Shown piece after piece: positions 11,960-15,599 of a stretch of DNA of 15,599 bases. Origin of the DNA: CAIYRG01 sp035632215. Lineage in GTDB: Bacteria; Pseudomonadota; Alphaproteobacteria; Micropepsales; Micropepsaceae. Both the position numbers and the translations under genes were made by a program. The stretch lies in the NCBI GenBank assembly GCA_035632215.1, contig DASQHF010000052.1, positions 1 to 15,599 on the forward strand. Reading direction: 5' to 3'. Every line of letters begins with the position of its first letter. Within the stretch, counting starts at the first letter, position 1. Under the pieces are notes generated by a model. The model was not told the origin of the DNA and did no database searches. It saw only the letters and a list, made by a program, of their open reading frames with translations.

Positions 11960-14118
11960 TCAAGGTGAACCTGGTATCCCTTATCACCCGCACGTTTTCG
12001 CCCTCGCAGCCCGGCGGCGCATCGCGGCTCGCCGCGCTCTGCTTTCTCCTGCTCGCGCTCATCGGCGGCGCGCTTGCGCTCGCCGATCCGCAGGGCGAGC
12101 GCCTCGCGGGTGCCGTTCTCCTGATCGCGATCGGGATCGCCGCTTGTTTGATCCTGATCGCCGCTTGGCCGGGTCGGGCCGAAGTCGTGGAAGAAACACG
12201 CCGCGCCGCCGCGGCGGCCGCCGCCTCCAATGTCGCCTGGGCTGTGACCGCAAAGGACGGCGCGGTGCTCGACTGCAATGCCGCTTATCGCGCGCTCGCC
12301 GGCACGAACGAGGGCGAGCCGCCGGCACCGCCGCAGCTCGCTTTCCCCGGCGAAGGTCCGGCGGCGGCACTCTATCGCCTCTCGCGCGCAGCTTCGGAAG
12401 GGCGCATGCGCGAGGAGAATTTCGAGAGCGAATCCGGACAGAAGCTCACCGCGGCGGTGCGCATCTTGAAGGACGGCGAAGCCGCTTGGTGGTTCACGCC
12501 GCGGCTCCCCGAAGCTACGCCTGCAAAACCCGGTACCGACCGGCGTGCGCCCTCGGCCCTCATCCGCTTCACCGACTTCTTCCGCAATGCGCCCATGGGC
12601 GTCGCGGTGACCAACGCGGAAGGAAAGGTCGCGGAAGCGAACGGCATGTTCTCCGAGTTCTTCGCGCTCGGCGGTTATGCGGGTGCCAAAGTGGGCGAGC
12701 TCGTGCTTGGTACCGAGCGCCCCGCCACGCTCAAATCGATCGCGCGCGCCTGCGCGGGCGAGATCAGCCACGAGCCTGTCGAGATCCATTGTGCGTCGGG
12801 TCCTCAGCCGTCCGACCGCAGCGCCCAACTCTTCGCGAGCCCGTTCATGGCCGGCCCCGATGGAGAGGCGCGCGCGATCCTCTATCTCGTCGACACCTCC
12901 GAACAGAAGGCGCTCGAGACCCAGTTCGCGCAATCGCAGAAGATGCAGGCGATCGGACAATTAGCCGGCGGCGTCGCGCATGATTTCAACAATCTCTTGC
13001 AAGCGATCATCGGCAATTGCGATCTGCTTCTTATGCGCCATCCCGCGGGCGATCCCTCCTTCGCCGAGATCAACGAGGTGAGGCAGAACTCGGTGCGCGC
13101 GGGCGGTCTCGTGCGCCAGCTTCTTGCCTTCTCGCGCCAGCAGACGCTCCAGCCCAAGGTCTTGGCGCTGGCCGACACGCTGACCGAGCTTTCGATGCTG
13201 TTGCGCCGCCTCTTGGGCGAGAAGATCAATCTCCTCTTCGAGCACGCGCAGGATTTGTGGCCGGTGCGCGCGGACGAGAGCCAGATCTCGAACGCGATCA
13301 TGAATCTCGTGGTGAATGCGCGCGATGCGATGCCGCAGGAAGGCGGCACGGTTACCGTGCGCACGTCCAACATGACGCTGAATTCCGCACGCGCCATCGG
13401 CACCGGCCTGATGCCGCCCGGCGACTATGTGCTCGTCGAAGTGGCCGATACGGGCAGAGGCATTCCGCCGGAGAACTTGCAGAAGATCTTCGAGCCCTTC
13501 TTCACCACGAAGCCCGTGGGACAGGGCACGGGCTTGGGCCTCTCGACGGTGTATGGCGTGGTGAAGCAGACGGGTGGCTTCATCACGGTCGAAAGCGAGA
13601 TCGGCAAGGGCACGACGTTCAATATTTATCTGCCGCGGCATGCGGCCGAAATTGCAAGTGAATCGGTCGAGGAAGCGGACCGCAGCGCCCCGCGCGACGT
13701 CACCGGCCAGGACACGATCCTCTTGGTCGAAGACGAAGACGCGGTCAGAAGCTTCGCGGCGCGCGCGCTCAAGATGCGCGGTTACACGGTGCTGGACGCG
13801 AACGGCGGCGAGGCGGCGCTCGAGATCGTGCGCAAGCACCAGGGTACGATCGATCTTCTCATTACCGATGTCGTCATGCCGAACATGGACGGGCCGACGC
13901 TCGTGCGCGCGGCGCGGCGCTTGCGCCCAGAGATGCGCGTCATCTACATGTCGGGCTACGCCGAGGACGCTTTCCGGCGCAACGACCAGAAGGCCGAGGA
14001 TCTGCACTTCCTGGCAAAACCCTTCGGGCTCAAGCAGCTCGTGGCGAAGGTCAAGGAAGTCCTCTCCGGCGCGCCCCCGGCACGGCTAGCCGAATCCCTG
14101 AACGACACGGGGACGTAA
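11953..14118 (+). CDS. cckA: CckA-type hybrid histidine kinase
   Basis: CckA feeds phosphate through ChpT to CtrA and CpdR and so controls cell cycle and motility in alphaproteobacteria. This 721-aa protein has two membrane helices (about 25-43 and 52-72), a degenerate PAS-like segment (about 93-125), a PAS domain starting near 207 (FFRNAPMGVAVTNAEGKVAEAN), and the CckA-type H-box GGVAHDFNNLLQAI with His343. N-box NAIMNLVVNARDAM (447-460), DTGRGIPP (from 499) and GTGLGLSTVYG (525-535) form the ATPase. The receiver has Asp639 in LLITDVVMPNMDG and Lys689 in FLAKPFG. All key residues are present, so kinase and phosphatase activity are plausible. The start is uncertain: GTG 11953 lies in the repeat, GTG 11965 has GGGGG at 11955-11959 and may be the true one. 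Confidence 0.93.
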   Translation: MGVKVNLVSLITRTFSPSQPGGASRLAALCFLLLALIGGALALADPQGERLAGAVLLIAIGIAACLILIAAWPGRAEVVEETRRAAAAAAASNVAWAVTAKDGAVLDCNAAYRALAGTNEGEPPAPPQLAFPGEGPAAALYRLSRAASEGRMREENFESESGQKLTAAVRILKDGEAAWWFTPRLPEATPAKPGTDRRAPSALIRFTDFFRNAPMGVAVTNAEGKVAEANGMFSEFFALGGYAGAKVGELVLGTERPATLKSIARACAGEISHEPVEIHCASGPQPSDRSAQLFASPFMAGPDGEARAILYLVDTSEQKALETQFAQSQKMQAIGQLAGGVAHDFNNLLQAIIGNCDLLLMRHPAGDPSFAEINEVRQNSVRAGGLVRQLLAFSRQQTLQPKVLALADTLTELSMLLRRLLGEKINLLFEHAQDLWPVRADESQISNAIMNLVVNARDAMPQEGGTVTVRTSNMTLNSARAIGTGLMPPGDYVLVEVADTGRGIPPENLQKIFEPFFTTKPVGQGTGLGLSTVYGVVKQTGGFITVESEIGKGTTFNIYLPRHAAEIASESVEEADRSAPRDVTGQDTILLVEDEDAVRSFAARALKMRGYTVLDANGGEAALEIVRKHQGTIDLLITDVVMPNMDGPTLVRAARRLRPEMRVIYMSGYAEDAFRRNDQKAEDLHFLAKPFGLKQLVAKVKEVLSGAPPARLAESLNDTGT

Positions 14119-14137
14119 GGGCGGGTCAGTCCGAGCC

Positions 14138-14722
14138 ATGCTGGAAGGTACGCTCGATCACTTTCTCCATAATGTCTTGCCGGCGGCGAACGATTACGAC
14201 GATGCCGAAAGCTTGTTGTCACGCGCGTTCCGCACTGCAGGTGAGGACCCGTCCAAGTGCCAGGTCGAAGCGAACCATGCAAAACGCCGCGCGGCGGAAG
14301 CGGCAATTGCAATTGATGGATTAGCCGACAGAGCAGCGAAGGAGCTAGGAGTCGAACTAAAGTCCGTACGTGCCCAGGTGTCACTCCTCTGTGCCATCGA
14401 CGGCAATTTGCGCGACGGCTGTATTGATCGGGTCCGCGCTATAGCAAATGCTTACAAACACAGTCAGCTTCACGACACCACCCTTCCAATCAAATCCGAA
14501 AAAGACGTGCTGGTTGTCGGAGCCGGGTTTGGCATAGACGGTTATGGTCTCGGAAAGTTTGGTGGCATCGAAGTCATGGTTCACCAAAGCAATGGTGATC
14601 AGCGCAAAGTCCTAGCCGATGTTCCTTACGCGATCGCAGGATGGATCAAGTTTCTTGGACAGCACGGCAAACAGATTCCGCCACTGGAAGTTCGTGTCTG
14701 CGGCATGCGCGTGAATGGCTGA
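14138..14722 (+). CDS. Hypothetical protein, 194 aa
   Basis: I do not recognise this protein with confidence. It begins MLEGTLDHFLHNVLPAANDYDDAE, continues as helices (KRRAAEAAIAIDGLADRAAKELGVE, 48-72), and has a conserved-looking RVRAIANAYKHSQL (98-111) followed by strands (VLVVGAGFGIDGYG). The NAYKH patch recalls helical HEPN-like or AbiV-like proteins, but the Rx4-6H catalytic motif of HEPN RNases is not met (seven residues lie between Arg and His). No membrane segment or signal. It begins 19 nt after cckA with a poor ribosome site. By eye its base composition is less GC-rich than cckA and the flagellar genes, which suggests a later insertion between cckA and the SDR gene. Confidence 0.7.
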   Translation: MLEGTLDHFLHNVLPAANDYDDAESLLSRAFRTAGEDPSKCQVEANHAKRRAAEAAIAIDGLADRAAKELGVELKSVRAQVSLLCAIDGNLRDGCIDRVRAIANAYKHSQLHDTTLPIKSEKDVLVVGAGFGIDGYGLGKFGGIEVMVHQSNGDQRKVLADVPYAIAGWIKFLGQHGKQIPPLEVRVCGMRVNG

Positions 14723-14726
14723 GACG

Positions 14727-14752
14727 GTCGAGAGACTTAGTTCTAGCTCGAC
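14727..14752. repeat. Inverted repeat after the 194-aa gene
   Basis: GTCGAG (14727-14732) pairs with CTCGAC (14747-14752) around 14 bases, a few bases past the stop codon. The position suits a terminator, but no T-run follows, so termination by this element would be weak. Confidence 0.25.
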
Positions 14753-14815
14753 GACTCTCCATCCTTTGCAACAGGTAGTAGAATTCTCCGTGAGATAGTT
14801 TCGCGGAGGGAAGCC

Positions 14816-15517
14816 ATGAGCCCTGCACATTACGAAGTCGCCCTCATTGTCGGCGCAGGCTCGGGCTTGAGCGCGTCGTTGACGCGGCTTTTCACCCGCG
14901 AAGGGATGCGGGTTGCGATCGCCGCCCGCGACGTCAACAAACTCTCGGACCTCGCCAGAGAGACGGGCGCGCACGCCTCCACCTGCGATGCCTCCGATGC
15001 GGAACAGGTGAAGGAACTTTTCGAGCAGGTCGAGAGAAACATCGGGGCTCCGGACGTGGTCGTCTTTAACCCGAGCGCCCGAGCGCGGGGCCCGTTCGTC
15101 GAGATTGCCCCCTCCGACGTCGAACGCGCGCTAGCGATCGGCGCTTTCGGCGGTTTTCTCGTGGCGCAAGAGGCTGCACGGCGCATGCTCTTAAAAGCGC
15201 ACGGCGCTATTCTTTTCACCGGCGCATCCGCGAGCATCAAGGGTTACCCGCAATCGGCGCCCTTCGCGATGGCGAAGTTCGCGCTCAGAGGTTTGGCGCA
15301 AAGCATGGCGCGCGAGCTTTCGCCCAAAGGCATCCACGTCGCGCACTTCGTAATCGACGGCGCGATCCGCAATCCGGGCCGCGTGGAGCCAGCCGACAAA
15401 CCGGACTCGATGCTCGATCCCGATGCGATCGCCGAGAATTACCTGCACATGCTCAGGCAGCCGAAGAGCGCCTGGACGTGGGAGATCGAGCTGCGGCCGT
15501 GGGTCGAGAAGTTCTAG
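14816..15517 (+). CDS. SDR-fold protein with Phe in place of the catalytic Tyr
   Basis: Short-chain dehydrogenase/reductase fold, 233 aa, cytoplasmic. The nucleotide-binding motif VGAGSGLSASL (12-22) and the strand VAIAARDVNKL with Arg after the second strand suggest NADP(H). The catalytic region reads TGASASIKGYPQSAPFAMAKFALRG: Ser138 and Lys154 are in place, but the YxxxK tyrosine is Phe150. The following LAQSMARELSPKGIHVAHFVIDGAI is typical of a subgroup often labelled only as SDR oxidoreductase. Normal SDR catalysis is doubtful, unless Tyr144 substitutes. GGAGG (14805-14809) lies six bases before the ATG; CTCCG (14786-14790) could pair with CGGAG (14804-14808) and mask it. Converges with the PfpI-like gene at a four-base gap. 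Confidence 0.88.
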   Translation: MSPAHYEVALIVGAGSGLSASLTRLFTREGMRVAIAARDVNKLSDLARETGAHASTCDASDAEQVKELFEQVERNIGAPDVVVFNPSARARGPFVEIAPSDVERALAIGAFGGFLVAQEAARRMLLKAHGAILFTGASASIKGYPQSAPFAMAKFALRGLAQSMARELSPKGIHVAHFVIDGAIRNPGRVEPADKPDSMLDPDAIAENYLHMLRQPKSAWTWEIELRPWVEKF

Positions 15518-15521
15518 GAGC

Positions 15522-15599
15522 TTACTCCCCGAGCGCCTCGATTACCGCGGCCGCGGTTTCCTGGCCCGAGAAGTTCTGCTGCCCGGTGATGAGATTGCC
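15522..15599 (-). CDS. DJ-1/PfpI-like protein, C-terminal end only (cut by window edge)
   Basis: Reading the minus strand from the window edge gives GNLITGQQNFSGQETAAAVIEALGE and a TAA stop. The pattern N-L-I-T-G-Q-N/Q followed by a helix with A-A-x-A-V-x-x-A-L is the usual C-terminal end of the DJ-1/PfpI (type 1 glutamine-amidotransferase-like) superfamily. Only 25 residues are visible, so catalytic residues and subfamily cannot be judged. It converges on the SDR gene with four bases between stop codons. Confidence 0.6.
   Translation of the reverse strand, partial: GNLITGQQNFSGQETAAAVIEALGE

Noticed and set aside
11650..12960. 436-codon open frame on the minus strand opposite flhB and cckA
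   Set aside because: It lies antisense to two certain genes, has an Arg/Gly/Glu-rich translation with no family features, and arises from the GC-rich codon bias of the real frame.
12961..14007. 348-codon open frame on the minus strand opposite the cckA kinase core
   Set aside because: It mirrors the highly conserved H-box, ATPase and receiver coding; the His/Arg-rich translation is a shadow product.
1..15599. CRISPR array, tRNA, rRNA, insertion sequence or prophage
   Set aside because: No regularly spaced direct repeats, no cloverleaf or rRNA-like segment, no transposase, integrase or phage gene was recognised in reading both strands.

Overview
The window reads as chromosomal DNA of a flagellated alphaproteobacterium, most likely of the Hyphomicrobiales/Rhizobiales and near Bradyrhizobiaceae or Xanthobacteraceae. 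The grounds are the high GC content, the divergent arrangement fliO-fliP / flgB-flgC-fliE-fliQ-fliR-flhB followed by a CckA-type hybrid kinase, a SciP (DUF1153) homologue, CtrA boxes of the form TTAA-N7-TTAA, and palindromic intergenic repeats of a style common in that group. The species cannot be named from the sequence alone.

Layout. 1-372 holds no gene. 373-1049 carries an unrecognised 113-aa gene and a short, divergent SciP-like regulator closed by a probable terminator. 1083-1842 holds at most one doubtful small ORF. 1843-6814, all on the minus strand, is an accessory block read from right to left: a 184-aa protein, a DyP-type peroxidase, a 338-aa protein of unknown function, a Phenol_MetA_deg-type outer-membrane protein and, after a 214-bp gap, an SBF/bile-acid-symporter-type transporter. 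The first four are tightly packed (gaps of 6, -1 and 34 nt) and look like one operon. 6815-7292 is a palindrome-rich intergenic region. 7293-11889 holds the flagellar export gate and proximal rod genes as two divergent units around a 214-bp control region with two CtrA-type sites. A REP-like palindromic repeat separates flhB from cckA (11953-14118). After it come an unrecognised 194-aa gene, an SDR-fold protein with Phe in place of the catalytic Tyr, and the C-terminal end of a convergent gene resembling DJ-1/PfpI.

How the parts fit. FliP, FliQ, FliR and FlhB form the export gate of the flagellar type III secretion system, FliO assists its assembly, and FliE, FlgB and FlgC are the first rod parts put on it, so the cluster encodes one contiguous piece of the basal body. 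CckA heads the phosphorelay that activates CtrA, CtrA sites sit in front of flgB, and SciP is known in Caulobacter as a brake on CtrA-activated genes. Activator pathway, brake and target are thus all represented within about 14 kb. The DyP block is the least explained part: a peroxidase with an altered GxxDG motif, two uncharacterised partners, an outer-membrane barrel of the aromatic-degradation type and a transporter suggest a module for taking up and oxidising an aromatic or other organic compound. This is inference; no substrate is visible.
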